Shown: positions 1 through 8,781 of the stretch, piece by piece
Numbering within the stretch: the first letter of the stretch is position 1
Layout: the number at the start of each line of letters is the position of its first letter
Assembly (NCBI RefSeq): GCF_028682175.1
Contig: NZ_JANHKS010000049.1
Coordinates: 1-40,157, forward strand
Direction of reading: 5' to 3'
DNA from: Pseudomonas putida
GTDB lineage: Bacteria > Pseudomonadota > Gammaproteobacteria > Pseudomonadales > Pseudomonadaceae
DNA: 40,157 nucleotides
Notes under the pieces: model-generated
The model's database searches: none
What the model saw: only the letters and a program-made list of their open reading frames with translations
What the model was told of the DNA's origin: nothing
Program-made: the position numbers and the translations under genes

Positions 1-12
1 CTCTTCCGATCT
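1..12. other. Residual Illumina adapter at contig edge
   Basis: The first 12 bases, CTCTTCCGATCT, are identical to the 3' end shared by standard Illumina TruSeq adapters. They sit exactly at the edge and are followed by repeat DNA. They are best read as untrimmed adapter, not genome sequence. Confidence 0.88.
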
Positions 13-62
13 CCGGCGGGGGCGTCATTAAGATCGCCCCCGCCGGCAAGCCGTGCTGCTAC
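13..62. repeat. Truncated REP palindrome (GTAGCAGCACGGCTTGCCGGC family)
   Basis: A perfect 12-bp inverted repeat (13-24 against 35-46) has a 10-nt spacer and is followed by a tail reading CAAGCCGTGCTGCTAC. The same tail and core recur at 16088-16157 and, as a half copy, at 22827-22856. The left outer half is missing because the contig ends inside the element. It lies just downstream of the cysG stop codon, a usual place for REP elements. Confidence 0.8.
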
Positions 63-70
63 GGGATCAA

Positions 71-1465
71 CTACACGCTCGCCTGCGCCCCTTCGAACCA
101 CGCAAGTTTGTCCCGCAACGTCACCACTTCCCCGACGATCACCAGTGTCGGCGCATGAACCTCATGCTCCGCTACCAGTTGCGGCAGGTTGGCCAGGGTG
201 CCGGTGAAGACGCGCTGGTTGGTCGTGGTACCCTGCTGGATCAGCGCGGCAGGGGTATCGGCAGAACGGCCATGCCTGACCAGTTCGCTGCAGATGATCG
301 GCAACCCGATCAGGCCCATGTAGAACACCAGGGTCTGCGCCGGTGACACCAGGTCCTTCCACGGCAGATCGGTGGTGTTGTTCTTCAAGTGGCCGGTCAC
401 GAAACGCACCGATTGTGCGTAATCGCGATGGGTCAGCGGAATCCCGGCGTAGGCTGCGCAGCCACTGGCGGCAGTGATGCCCGGCACGACCTGAAACGGA
501 ATACCGTTGGCCGCGAGCTCTTCGATTTCCTCGCCACCACGGCCAAAGATGAACGGATCGCCCCCTTTGAGCCGCACCACGCGCTTGCCTTGTTTGGCCA
601 AGGCAACCAGTTGCTGGTTGATCTGATCCTGAGGCAACGCATGATCGGCGCGCTGCTTGCCAACGTAGATCCGGTCGGCATCGCGGCGGCACAGCTCGAG
701 AATCGCCGGCGCCACCAGGCGGTCATACAGCACCACGTCGGCTTGCTGCATCAGGCGCAGCGCCTTGAAGGTCAGCAGATCCGGATCACCCGGCCCCGCG
801 CCCACCAGATAGACCTCACCCGAAGCGCTGGGCGCCTCGCCGTCGATCTTCGCCTGCAACAGACGCTCGGCTTCAGCGCCCTGCCCGGCCAGTTGCCGAT
901 CGGCGATGGGGCCCTGAAACACGTCTTCCCAGAATGCCCGGCGTTGCTGGACGTTGGGGAAGAGGTTCTTCACCTGATGGCGAAAACGCGCCGCCAACCC
1001 GGCCAGATGGCCATAGGTTGGCGGAATCCAGCTTTCCATCTTGGCCCGGATCAGGCGTGCCAGCACCGGCGCGTCGCCGCCACTGGACACCGCGATCACC
1101 AGCGGCGAACGGTCGACGATAGCGGGGAAAATCACGCTGCACAGGGCTGGCGCGTCCACCACGTTGACCGGCACGCCGCGTTGCCGGGCATCGGCGGAAA
1201 CCTGCGCGTTGAGCGGTTCGTCATCGGTCGCGGCAATGATCAGCACGCACCCGTCCAGATCCGACTCGCCGTAGCCACGCAGAATCTGTTCGCCACCGCT
1301 GCTGTCGATCAGCTCGCGCAGCTCTGTTCCGATCTGGGGTGCAACCACCCGCAGGACCGCGCCAGCGTCGGCCAGCAGGCGAGATTTGCGCAAGGCAATC
1401 TCGCCGCCGCCCACCACCAGCACGCGAGCGCCCCGCAGGTTGTGGAACAGTGGCAGAAATTCCAT
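71..1465 (-). CDS. cysG: Siroheme synthase (trifunctional)
   Basis: Cytoplasmic enzyme making siroheme, the cofactor of sulfite and nitrite reductases, from uroporphyrinogen III: two SAM-dependent methylations, NAD-dependent dehydrogenation, then iron insertion. It is 464 residues, the usual full length. The N-terminal half (about 1-205) is the precorrin-2 dehydrogenase/ferrochelatase, with a dinucleotide-binding VVGGGEIA at 17-24, D104 and S128. The C-terminal half (about 216-464) is the methyltransferase, with VGAGPGDPDLLT from 221, D248 and K270; these match the catalytic positions known in Salmonella CysG. The ATG at 1465 directly abuts the serS stop codon (TAA at 1468-1466), so it is probably cotranscribed with and translationally coupled to serS. 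A REP lies just after the stop. Confidence 0.96.
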   Translation of the reverse strand: MEFLPLFHNLRGARVLVVGGGEIALRKSRLLADAGAVLRVVAPQIGTELRELIDSSGGEQILRGYGESDLDGCVLIIAATDDEPLNAQVSADARQRGVPVNVVDAPALCSVIFPAIVDRSPLVIAVSSGGDAPVLARLIRAKMESWIPPTYGHLAGLAARFRHQVKNLFPNVQQRRAFWEDVFQGPIADRQLAGQGAEAERLLQAKIDGEAPSASGEVYLVGAGPGDPDLLTFKALRLMQQADVVLYDRLVAPAILELCRRDADRIYVGKQRADHALPQDQINQQLVALAKQGKRVVRLKGGDPFIFGRGGEEIEELAANGIPFQVVPGITAASGCAAYAGIPLTHRDYAQSVRFVTGHLKNNTTDLPWKDLVSPAQTLVFYMGLIGLPIICSELVRHGRSADTPAALIQQGTTTNQRVFTGTLANLPQLVAEHEVHAPTLVIVGEVVTLRDKLAWFEGAQASV

Positions 1466-2746
1466 TTAGCCGATGACCTCGATGCCGCCCATCCACGGTT
1501 TCAGCACCTCTGGCACACGGATCGAACCGTCGGCCTGCTGGTAGTTTTCCAGCACGGCGACCAGGGTACGACCCACTGCCAGGCCGGAACCGTTGAGGGT
1601 GTGCACCAGCTCGGGCTTGCCGGTTTCCGGGTTGCGCCAGCGCGCCTGCATCCGGCGGGCCTGGAAATCGCCGCAGTTGGAGCACGAGGAGATTTCGCGG
1701 TATTTGTCCTGGCTTGGAATCCACACTTCCAGGTCGTAGGTCTTCACGGCGCTGAAGCCCATGTCGCCGGTGCACAGGGCCAGCACGCGATACGGCAATT
1801 CCAGCAGTTGCAGGACGCGTTCGGCGTTGCCGGTCAGGCTTTCCAGGGCTTCCATGGATTTTTCCGGCTCGACGATCTGCACCATCTCGACCTTGTCGAA
1901 CTGGTGCTGACGGATCATGCCGCGGGTGTCACGACCCGACGCACCGGCTTCGGAACGGAAGCACGGGGTGTGGGCGACGAACTTGAGCGGCAGCTGTTTG
2001 GCGTCGAGGATTTCGCCGGAAACGATGTTGGTCAGCGACACTTCGGCCGTCGGGATCAGGTACAGATCGGCTTCGCCTTCGCGAGCGATCTTGAACAGGT
2101 CCTCTTCGAACTTCGGCAACTGGCCAGTGCCCTGCAGCGCAGGCGCCTGAACCAGATAAGGCGTGTAAGCCTCTTCGTAGCCATGTTCGTTGATGTGCAG
2201 GGTGATCATGAACTGCGCCAGGGCGCGGTGCAGACGGGCAATCGGGCCGCGCAGCAGGGCGAAACGGGCGCCGGACAGCTTGGCGGCGGTTTCGAAATCC
2301 AGCCAGCCGAACTTCTCGCCCAGGGCGACGTGGTCCTTGGCTTCGAAATCGAACGAGGCAGGCGTGCCCCATTTGCGCACTTCGACGTTTTCTTCTTCGT
2401 CAGCGCCGACCGGCACCGACTCGTGCGGCAGGTTGGGCATGCTCAGCAGCATGGCGTCGAGTTCGGACTGAATGCCGTCCAGCTCTTTCTTGCCGGTGCT
2501 CAGCTCTTCGGCCATGCGATCGATGTCCGCCATCAGCGGCGCGATGTCTTCGCCGCGTTGCTTGGCCTGGCCGATGGACTTGGAACGGGCGTTACGCTCG
2601 GCCTGAAGCTGCTCAGTGCGGGTCTGCACGGTCTTGCGCTGGTTTTCCAGCGCTTCGATGCGGGCCACGTCCAGTGTGAAGCCACGGGAAGCCAGGCGAT
2701 CCGCTACGTCCTGAAGCTGGGTACGTAACAGTTTGGAATCGAGCAT
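1466..2746 (-). CDS. serS: Serine--tRNA ligase
   Basis: Class II aminoacyl-tRNA synthetase that charges tRNA-Ser, and also tRNA-Sec where present, with serine in the cytoplasm. At 426 residues it is full length. Residues about 1-105 form the long antiparallel coiled coil that contacts the tRNA-Ser variable arm. The catalytic domain shows motif 2 (FRSEAGASGRDTRGMIRQHQ) and motif 3 (NGSGLAVGRTLVAVLENYQ, near the C terminus). It starts with ATG at 2746, 31 nt after crcB's stop across a spacer with no obvious terminator, and abuts cysG downstream. This suggests readthrough from the rarA-crcB transcript, possibly with its own promoter as well. Confidence 0.97.
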   Translation of the reverse strand: MLDSKLLRTQLQDVADRLASRGFTLDVARIEALENQRKTVQTRTEQLQAERNARSKSIGQAKQRGEDIAPLMADIDRMAEELSTGKKELDGIQSELDAMLLSMPNLPHESVPVGADEEENVEVRKWGTPASFDFEAKDHVALGEKFGWLDFETAAKLSGARFALLRGPIARLHRALAQFMITLHINEHGYEEAYTPYLVQAPALQGTGQLPKFEEDLFKIAREGEADLYLIPTAEVSLTNIVSGEILDAKQLPLKFVAHTPCFRSEAGASGRDTRGMIRQHQFDKVEMVQIVEPEKSMEALESLTGNAERVLQLLELPYRVLALCTGDMGFSAVKTYDLEVWIPSQDKYREISSCSNCGDFQARRMQARWRNPETGKPELVHTLNGSGLAVGRTLVAVLENYQQADGSIRVPEVLKPWMGGIEVIG

Positions 2747-2777
2747 ATCGTTCTCTCGTCTAATGAATTCGGGTCTA

Positions 2778-3152
2778 TTAAATGCGGGTCAGCGACAGAC
2801 CTGCCCAGGTCGCCAGCAGCCCGCCGAACACGCTGATCGCCGCATAGCCTATGGCCAGTGGCGCCTGCCCGCTTTCCAGCAGGCGCAGCGTGTCCAGGGA
2901 AAAGGACGAAAATGTCGTCAGGCCTCCGACAAAACCGACGATCAGGCCGGCGCGGATTTCAATCGGCATCTCCGGACGCAACAGAAACCATCCGTACAGC
3001 AGGCCGATGATCAGGCAGCCCACCAGGTTGACGGCCAGCGTCGCCGTGTAGAAATGCCGGGGCCAGTTGGCCGATACCCAGGTACCCGCCGCGAAACGCA
3101 GTAATGTACCAGCGATGCCAGCAATCGACACCGCAAGAATCGTCTGAATCAC
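2778..3152 (-). CDS. crcB: Fluoride exporter CrcB/Fluc
   Basis: Small inner-membrane protein of the Fluc/CrcB family, a dual-topology dimeric channel that lets fluoride leave the cell. It has 124 residues with four hydrophobic segments (about 2-22, 33-55, 66-86, 98-120). The family signature FVGGLTTFSSFS lies near residues 73-84. The start is GTG at 3152 and overlaps the rarA stop codon by one base (TAGTG), so its translation is likely coupled to rarA. Because it is inside an operon with no leader, there is no room for the fluoride riboswitch that precedes many crcB genes. Confidence 0.93.
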   Translation of the reverse strand: MIQTILAVSIAGIAGTLLRFAAGTWVSANWPRHFYTATLAVNLVGCLIIGLLYGWFLLRPEMPIEIRAGLIVGFVGGLTTFSSFSLDTLRLLESGQAPLAIGYAAISVFGGLLATWAGLSLTRI

Positions 3153-4474
3153 TATTTTCTCCGCTGACGGGGGCTGGCGCGATCAAGTGCCGCCAGATGT
3201 TTGAGCTTTTCGCCGATTTTCAGCTCCAGGCCACGGGGCACGGGCTGGTAATACTGCCGGGGTTCGAGCTCGTCGGGGAAGTAGTCTTCCCCTGCCGCGT
3301 AGGCGTCCGGCTCGTCGTGGGCATAGCGGTATTCCTCGCCATACCCCAGTTGTTTCATCAGTTTGGTCGGTGCGTTGCGCAGGTGCAGCGGCACTTCCAG
3401 CGAGCCGTGCTCGGTGGCTTCGCGCATGGCCATCTTGAAGCCCATGTACACCGCGTTGCTCTTGGGCGCGCAGGCCAGGTAGACGATGGCCTGGGCCACT
3501 GCCAGCTCACCTTCCGGGCTGCCAAGGCGCTCCTGCACGTCCCAGGCGGACATGCACAGCGGCAGCGCCCGAGGGTCGGCGTTGCCGATGTCTTCACTGG
3601 CCATACGCACCACGCGCCGCGCCAGGTACAGCGGATCGCAGCCGCCGTCGATCATCCGGGCGAACCAGTACAGCGCCGCGTCGGGGTTCGAGCCACGAAT
3701 GGATTTGTGCAGCGCGGAAATCTGGTCGTAGAACGCCTCACCGCCCTTGTCGAAGCGACGGCGGCTGTCGCCCAGCAGGCTCTGCAGGAGCTCGGGCTCG
3801 ATTTCGCTGCCGTCTTCGGCCAGATCAGAGGCGTTTTCCAGCAGGTTGAGCATCCGCCGGCCATCGCCGTCGGCCGCGGCCAGCAGGGTCTTGAAGGCTT
3901 CATCGCCCAGGCTCAGGTGGCGATTGCCCAGCCCGCGCTCTTCGGTGAGGGCGCGGTCGACGAGTTGCCGCAGCGCCGCTTCGTCGAGGCTCTTGAGCAC
4001 ATAGACGCGGGCGCGGGAAAGCAAGGCGTTGTTGAGTTCGAACGACGGGTTTTCAGTGGTCGCGCCGATGAAGATCAGCGTGCCGTCTTCGACGTACGGC
4101 AGAAACGCATCCTGCTGCGACTTGTTGAAACGGTGCACCTCGTCGACGAACAGAATCGTACGACGGCCATATTGACCTGCCTGCTGCTTGGCCACTTCGA
4201 CGGCCTGGCGAATTTCCTTGACCCCGGCCAGCACCGCCGAAACGGTTTCAAAGTGTGCGTCGGAGACCTTGGCCAGGAGCCGCGCCAGGGTGGTCTTGCC
4301 CACGCCCGGCGGGCCCCAGAAGATCATCGAGTGCAGCGCGCCCTGCTCCAGCGCCTCGCGCAGGGGCTTGCCATGGGCGAGCAGGTGCTGCTGACCGACA
4401 TACTCATCCAGGTTGGTGGCCCGCAGGCGGGCGGCCAGAGGCTGGGCTATCGGCTCACTGCTGAACAGGTCCAT
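3152..4474 (-). CDS. rarA: Replication-associated recombination protein A (AAA+ ATPase)
   Basis: RarA/MgsA, the bacterial relative of eukaryotic Mgs1/WRNIP1, acts at stalled replication forks with SSB and RecA. The protein has 440 residues. Its AAA+ domain has Walker A GPPGVGKT at 54-61 and Walker B ILFVDEVHRF at 107-116, followed by the sensor region IGATTENPSF and the C-terminal clamp-loader-like tetramerisation domain. The ATG at 4474 lies 18 nt after the lolA stop codon, and its own stop overlaps crcB by 1 nt, so lolA-rarA-crcB looks like one transcription unit. Confidence 0.95.
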   Translation of the reverse strand: MDLFSSEPIAQPLAARLRATNLDEYVGQQHLLAHGKPLREALEQGALHSMIFWGPPGVGKTTLARLLAKVSDAHFETVSAVLAGVKEIRQAVEVAKQQAGQYGRRTILFVDEVHRFNKSQQDAFLPYVEDGTLIFIGATTENPSFELNNALLSRARVYVLKSLDEAALRQLVDRALTEERGLGNRHLSLGDEAFKTLLAAADGDGRRMLNLLENASDLAEDGSEIEPELLQSLLGDSRRRFDKGGEAFYDQISALHKSIRGSNPDAALYWFARMIDGGCDPLYLARRVVRMASEDIGNADPRALPLCMSAWDVQERLGSPEGELAVAQAIVYLACAPKSNAVYMGFKMAMREATEHGSLEVPLHLRNAPTKLMKQLGYGEEYRYAHDEPDAYAAGEDYFPDELEPRQYYQPVPRGLELKIGEKLKHLAALDRASPRQRRK

Positions 4475-4492
4475 ATACGACGGTGCAGCCTC

Positions 4493-5116
4493 TTATTCCT
4501 GAATGACGTCAGCGCCTTTCGGGATCTGGAACTGGAATTTGCTCGCCGGAACAGGCTCGTTGGCCTTGATGCCGGTGAACAGGATGTTGGTGCGCTGGCC
4601 CACGCTGTCGATCAGCTGCATGTCGTTGATCACGCCATTGCGGAACGACAGGCGCATGTTGTCGAACAGGGTGTCCTTGGACTTGGGCTTGAGGGTGAAA
4701 TCGATCACACCACCGGCCTCCTTGGCCGAGATGTCGAAGCTCTCGCTGATCTTCGAGACATCGCCGGACAGCAACAGGGCCGGGGTCTGGGTCAGGCGCT
4801 GGTCAAGGGTCTTGATGGTGGCCTGTTCCAGGTCCGGGTCCCACAGGGTGACTTTCTTGCCGTCGGACACCATGGTCTGTTCCTGTGGCGCGTCGGTGTG
4901 CCAGTAGAACAGCCCCGGACGCTGGAGGGTCATGTCGCCCTCGGTCTGTTGCATCTGGGTGCCACTGCCGTCGAGGGAAATCTGGGAAAACCGGCCGCTC
5001 AGGGTCTTGGAGTTTTCCAGCAACTGGGTCAGGCGCGCCACGTCCTTGCTGTCGGCGTGTGCGGGGATTGCGGAAACAGCCAGTGCAGATAGCAACAACA
5101 TGCGGATAAGACGCAT
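4493..5116 (-). CDS. lolA: Outer-membrane lipoprotein carrier protein LolA
   Basis: Periplasmic chaperone that takes lipoproteins from the LolCDE ABC transporter and delivers them to LolB in the outer membrane. I chose the ATG at 5116 (207 residues): it gives a proper signal peptide (MRLIRMLLLSALAVSAIPAHA, cleaved before D) and has an AGAGGA ribosome site just upstream. A longer TTG start at 5137 would add seven polar residues before the signal peptide and is unlikely. The mature protein has the LolA beta-barrel features, including RPGLFYWHTDAP and LWDPDLEQ. It lies 76 nt after ftsK. Confidence 0.95.
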   Translation of the reverse strand: MRLIRMLLLSALAVSAIPAHADSKDVARLTQLLENSKTLSGRFSQISLDGSGTQMQQTEGDMTLQRPGLFYWHTDAPQEQTMVSDGKKVTLWDPDLEQATIKTLDQRLTQTPALLLSGDVSKISESFDISAKEAGGVIDFTLKPKSKDTLFDNMRLSFRNGVINDMQLIDSVGQRTNILFTGIKANEPVPASKFQFQIPKGADVIQE

Positions 5117-5148
5117 GGGAGTCCTCTTTGAATTCAATTAACGCTGAA

Positions 5149-5166
5149 TGGCGCCCTAAGGCGCCA
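5149..5166 (-). other. Hairpin between ftsK and lolA
   Basis: TGGCGCC (5149-5155) and GGCGCCA (5160-5166) form a 7-bp GC-rich stem with a 4-nt loop, in the 76-nt spacer between ftsK and lolA. No T tract follows on either strand, so it is not a standard intrinsic terminator. It may act as an RNA-processing or mRNA-stability element. Confidence 0.5.
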
Positions 5167-5192
5167 CTCAGTCACTTGTGACAACCGCAGTG

Positions 5193-7598
5193 TCAGTCAC
5201 GCATGGGGGCTGGTGCAATCACTTCCCGCGAGCCGTTGGTGTTCATCGGGGTGACGACACCGGCCATCTCCATGGATTCGATCATGCGGGCTGCGCGGTT
5301 GTAGCCAATCTTGAGCTTGCGCTGCACTGCGGAGATCGACGCCCGACGGCTTTCCAGAACGAAATTGACCGCTTCGTCGTAAAGCGCATCGGTTTCGCTG
5401 TCGTCGCCGTCACCGCCGCCACCACCGCCTTCGAAGCCGCTGCCGGCCTCCTCGACGCCATTGAGGATGTCGTCGTTGTATTGCGGGGTGCCGCGCAGCT
5501 TCCAGGCCTCGACCACACGGTGAACCTCGTCATCGGAGACGAACGCGCCGTGAACCCGGATTGGCAGGCTGGTGCCCGGTGGCATGTACAGCATGTCACC
5601 GTGGCCGAGCAACTGCTCGGCGCCGCCCTGGTCGATGATGGTCCGCGAGTCGATCTTGCTCGACACCTGGAACGCCATGCGGGTCGGGATGTTGGCCTTG
5701 ATCAGACCGGTAATGACGTCAACCGAAGGACGCTGGGTCGCGAGGATCAGGTGGATACCTGCCGCACGGGCCTTCTGCGCGATACGGGCGATCAGCTCTT
5801 CGACCTTCTTGCCGACGATCATCATCATGTCGGCGAATTCGTCCACCACCACCACGATGGTCGGCAGCTTGGTCAACAGCGGCGCTTCGTCGTGGATGCT
5901 TTCGCGGTGGTACAGCGGGTCCGAAATCGGCGTACCGGCGTCTTCGGCTTCCTTGATCTTGTGGTTGAAGCCTGACAGGTTACGTACGCCCATCTTGGCC
6001 ATCAGCTTGTAGCGACGCTCCATCTCGGCCACCGACCAGCGCAGGGCGTTGGCGGCGTCCTTCATGTCGGTCACCACCGGGCACAGCAGGTGCGGGATGC
6101 CTTCATAGATCGACAATTCGAGCATTTTCGGGTCGATCATGATGAGCTTGGCGTCTTCGGGGCCGGACTTGAACAGGATCGACAGGATCATCGCGTTCAC
6201 GCCCACCGACTTACCGGAACCGGTGGTACCGGCCACCAGCAGGTGCGGCATCTTGGCAAGGTCGGTGATGATCGGCTTGCCGCCGATGTCGTGACCCAGG
6301 GCCAGGGTGACCGGCGACTTGAAGTTGTCGTATTCCGGGGTCGAGAGCACCTCGGAGAAGCGCACGATCTGGCGATCCTCGTTGGGAATCTCGATGCCGA
6401 CGGTGGTCTTGCCGGGAATCACCTCGACAACACGCACGCTGGTCACCGCCAGGGAACGGGCAAGGTCCTTGGCCAGGTTGGCGATGCGGCTGACCTTGAC
6501 GCCTGCCGCCGGCTGGATTTCGTAACGAGTGATGACCGGGCCCGGATGGATCGAATCCACCGAGACTTCGACGCCGAATTCCTTGAGCTTGATCTCCAGC
6601 AGATGCCCAACGGCCGCCAGCGATTCGGGCGAATAGTTGAGCTGCTTCTTTTCGGCAGGATCGAGGATCGAGATCGGTGGCAGCGTGCCTTCGACGGCGC
6701 TGTCGACGAACAGCGGCACCTGTTTCTCTTTCTGTACGCGCTGGCTCGGCTCCGGCGGACGGGCCGGCGCCGGGGCGATCACCGCAGGCACGTGCTTCTC
6801 GCGGGCAGTCATGTGCTCGGCCAGGGCCTGTTCGCGCTCGATGATGCGCTCCTTGGCCTTGACCTGCTCGCGACGGTCCGGCACCACCGGTGCCACGACT
6901 TCATCGACGCGCATGTCCACTTCACGCAACTGGGCCACCATCTGCTTGCGCTCGTTGCGCTCGGTCCACCAGCGGTTGATCGAGCCCTGGAACAGCTCGA
7001 ACAGGTCCAGGGTGATCTTGCCGGTGGTGTCCATGACCTTGAACCACGACAGGTCCGTGAACACCGTCAAGCCGAACAGGAACAGCGCGATGAACAGCAA
7101 GGTGCTGCCCTGCACGTTCAGTGCACGCTTGGCCAGATCCCCGAGGACCTCGCCCAGCACGCCGCCCGCCGAGCCCGGCAGGCCCGAGGCCGAATGGAAA
7201 TGGATGTGCGCAAGGGCCGCGCCCGCGAGGATCAGGAACACCAGCCCGATCATGCGCCACGAGAACAGCCAGCCGCTCCATTGCCACGGTTCATGACGCT
7301 GGCGGAACACCTGCCAGGCCTTGACCCCGAGCAGCAGCGGGAAGATATAGGCGAAATAGCCCAGCACCATGAACAGGATGTCGGCACAGAACGCGCCTGC
7401 GCGGCCTGCGGCGTTCTGCACCTGGGCGGAGCTGCTGGTGTGGCTCCAGCCCGGATCGCCCTGGTCGTAGGTCAACAGGGCCATGATCAGGTACAGGCAC
7501 AGGAAGCCGAATGCGATCAGCGCACCTTCCTTGAGCCGGTAGTGCAAGTGCTGCCGCCAGAGCGGAACGGGGCTGGGTGCTGCGGTGGATTTCTTCAA
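5193..7598 (-). CDS. ftsK: DNA translocase FtsK
   Basis: Septal DNA pump that moves chromosome ends across the closing septum and activates XerCD recombination at dif. At 801 residues it is the short-linker form. Membrane segments lie at about 25-44, 72-92, 112-132 and 167-182. A charged linker runs from about 210 to 310. The RecA-like motor has Walker A GTTGSGKS at 457-464 and Walker B IVVVVDEFAD at 581-590. A run of six glycines with acidic residues (725-736) links the motor to the winged-helix gamma domain (about 738-790) that reads polar KOPS sequences. The start is TTG at 7598, giving MKKSTAAPSP; I see no better ATG upstream. It is divergent from aat. Confidence 0.95.
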   Translation of the reverse strand: MKKSTAAPSPVPLWRQHLHYRLKEGALIAFGFLCLYLIMALLTYDQGDPGWSHTSSSAQVQNAAGRAGAFCADILFMVLGYFAYIFPLLLGVKAWQVFRQRHEPWQWSGWLFSWRMIGLVFLILAGAALAHIHFHSASGLPGSAGGVLGEVLGDLAKRALNVQGSTLLFIALFLFGLTVFTDLSWFKVMDTTGKITLDLFELFQGSINRWWTERNERKQMVAQLREVDMRVDEVVAPVVPDRREQVKAKERIIEREQALAEHMTAREKHVPAVIAPAPARPPEPSQRVQKEKQVPLFVDSAVEGTLPPISILDPAEKKQLNYSPESLAAVGHLLEIKLKEFGVEVSVDSIHPGPVITRYEIQPAAGVKVSRIANLAKDLARSLAVTSVRVVEVIPGKTTVGIEIPNEDRQIVRFSEVLSTPEYDNFKSPVTLALGHDIGGKPIITDLAKMPHLLVAGTTGSGKSVGVNAMILSILFKSGPEDAKLIMIDPKMLELSIYEGIPHLLCPVVTDMKDAANALRWSVAEMERRYKLMAKMGVRNLSGFNHKIKEAEDAGTPISDPLYHRESIHDEAPLLTKLPTIVVVVDEFADMMMIVGKKVEELIARIAQKARAAGIHLILATQRPSVDVITGLIKANIPTRMAFQVSSKIDSRTIIDQGGAEQLLGHGDMLYMPPGTSLPIRVHGAFVSDDEVHRVVEAWKLRGTPQYNDDILNGVEEAGSGFEGGGGGGDGDDSETDALYDEAVNFVLESRRASISAVQRKLKIGYNRAARMIESMEMAGVVTPMNTNGSREVIAPAPMRD

Positions 7599-8044
7599 AA
7601 CGCTTCAATTCCTGCGCGTCAGCGCGAACATCTCGTGGTTGACTATGTGCCGCTGCATTGACGAAATAGTACAGACCGTTTCCTGCCCCTGGCGATGCGA
7701 AGACAAATGTGATCGCACGCACGGCAGGTGATTTGAAATGTGGTTAAACAATATCGGGCATTGTCCGGATTTGCACGCCACGCTAGTCTGGCGTGGACCT
7801 TGCAGATCTTCAAGCTTGGCCTATGACAGACGATTTGAGCATGCATTTTCTTTGCTGACAAAGGTTTATGACTGTTTTTTATTACAGCACGCAAGTGTCC
7901 AATGGCCATGCTTCTCTCAATCACGGCAAACCGGTGTGACGCCTTTGCCAAGCAAGCCCGGTCAATCGCCTGTGACCGCGTTTACTCCCCGGAGTTGCAC
8001 CACGGGTTTACCTCTCCCCTCCCCTCTCGGATAGTCTGGACGCC
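7599..8044. other. 446-bp divergent intergenic region, ftsK/aat
   Basis: No convincing gene. The middle part (about 7740-7920) is visibly more AT-rich than its surroundings. It includes an inverted repeat, CACGCCA (7774-7780) against TGGCGTG (7789-7795) with an 8-nt spacer, which could be an operator or weak hairpin. It must hold the promoters for ftsK (leftward) and aat (rightward), but I could not place a convincing pair of hexamers. Short open frames here lack ribosome sites and recognisable products. PAO1 carries trxB1 at this point, as I recall; no trace is visible here. Confidence 0.6.
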
Positions 8045-8734
8045 ATGCTGACCTGGTTAAATCGCGACACATTCGAATTTCCCCCTCTGGAAAAAGCCCT
8101 GCGTGACCCGAACGGACTGCTCGCCGGCGGCGGTGATCTGTCCCCCGATCGAGTGGTGAGCGCCTACCGTCACGGCTGTTTTCCGTTCTTCATGCCGGGC
8201 CAGCCGATTCTCTGGTGGTCGCCAGATCCGCGCACGGTACTGTTTCCGGATGAAATCCACATATCGCGCAGCCTCGCCAAATTCATTCGCCAGCAGCATT
8301 ACCAAGTGACCTTCGATCAGGATTTTCCCGCCGTGATCCGCGGTTGCTCCGAGCCGCGAGACGGGGTCGACGATACCTGGATCTCCGAGGCCATGCAGGC
8401 GGCCTATATAGAACTGCACCGGCGCGGCCATGCTCACAGCGTCGAGGTCTGGGATGACGGCAAGCTGGTGGGGGGCTTGTACGGCCTTGCCATGGGCAAG
8501 CTGTTTTTTGGAGAATCGATGTTCAGCCGGGCCGACAACGCTTCAAAGGTAGGCTTCGCCACGCTGGTCCCGTATCTGAAGGCGTGGGGCTTTGTTCTGA
8601 TCGATTGCCAGATGCCCACCGAATACCTGCACAGCTTCGGCGCCCGGGAGATTCCTCGGCAAACCTTTGCCGATTACCTGAGCAAATACCTGGATCAGGA
8701 GAATTCGGCCGACTGGTTACCTAGGCGAGTTTGA
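8045..8734 (+). CDS. aat: Leucyl/phenylalanyl-tRNA--protein transferase
   Basis: Transfers Leu or Phe from aminoacyl-tRNA to N-terminal Lys or Arg of proteins, creating a primary N-degron read by ClpS. It has 229 residues, the normal length, with the conserved region AYRHGCFPFFMPGQPILWWS (about 39-58) and GGLYGLAMGKLFFGESMFS (about 141-159), the transferase core. The ATG at 8045 follows CTGGACGCC; the ribosome site is poor. It is followed by bpt after 47 nt, and clpA/clpS lie nearby, consistent with a shared role in N-end-rule degradation. Confidence 0.95.
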   Translation: MLTWLNRDTFEFPPLEKALRDPNGLLAGGGDLSPDRVVSAYRHGCFPFFMPGQPILWWSPDPRTVLFPDEIHISRSLAKFIRQQHYQVTFDQDFPAVIRGCSEPRDGVDDTWISEAMQAAYIELHRRGHAHSVEVWDDGKLVGGLYGLAMGKLFFGESMFSRADNASKVGFATLVPYLKAWGFVLIDCQMPTEYLHSFGAREIPRQTFADYLSKYLDQENSADWLPRRV

Positions 8735-8781
8735 CCGCACTGGCATACACTCTTAGCTAAAGCTTTTCTCGAGGGTTGATC

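Noticed and set aside
389..2728. 779-codon open frame antisense to cysG and serS
   Set aside because: High-GC coding on the other strand leaves the antisense frame free of stops. The product has no recognisable domain and spans two well-supported genes.
7643..7951. Leftward 102-codon frame in the ftsK/aat gap
   Set aside because: No ribosome site, Cys/Arg-rich random-looking composition, no family resemblance.
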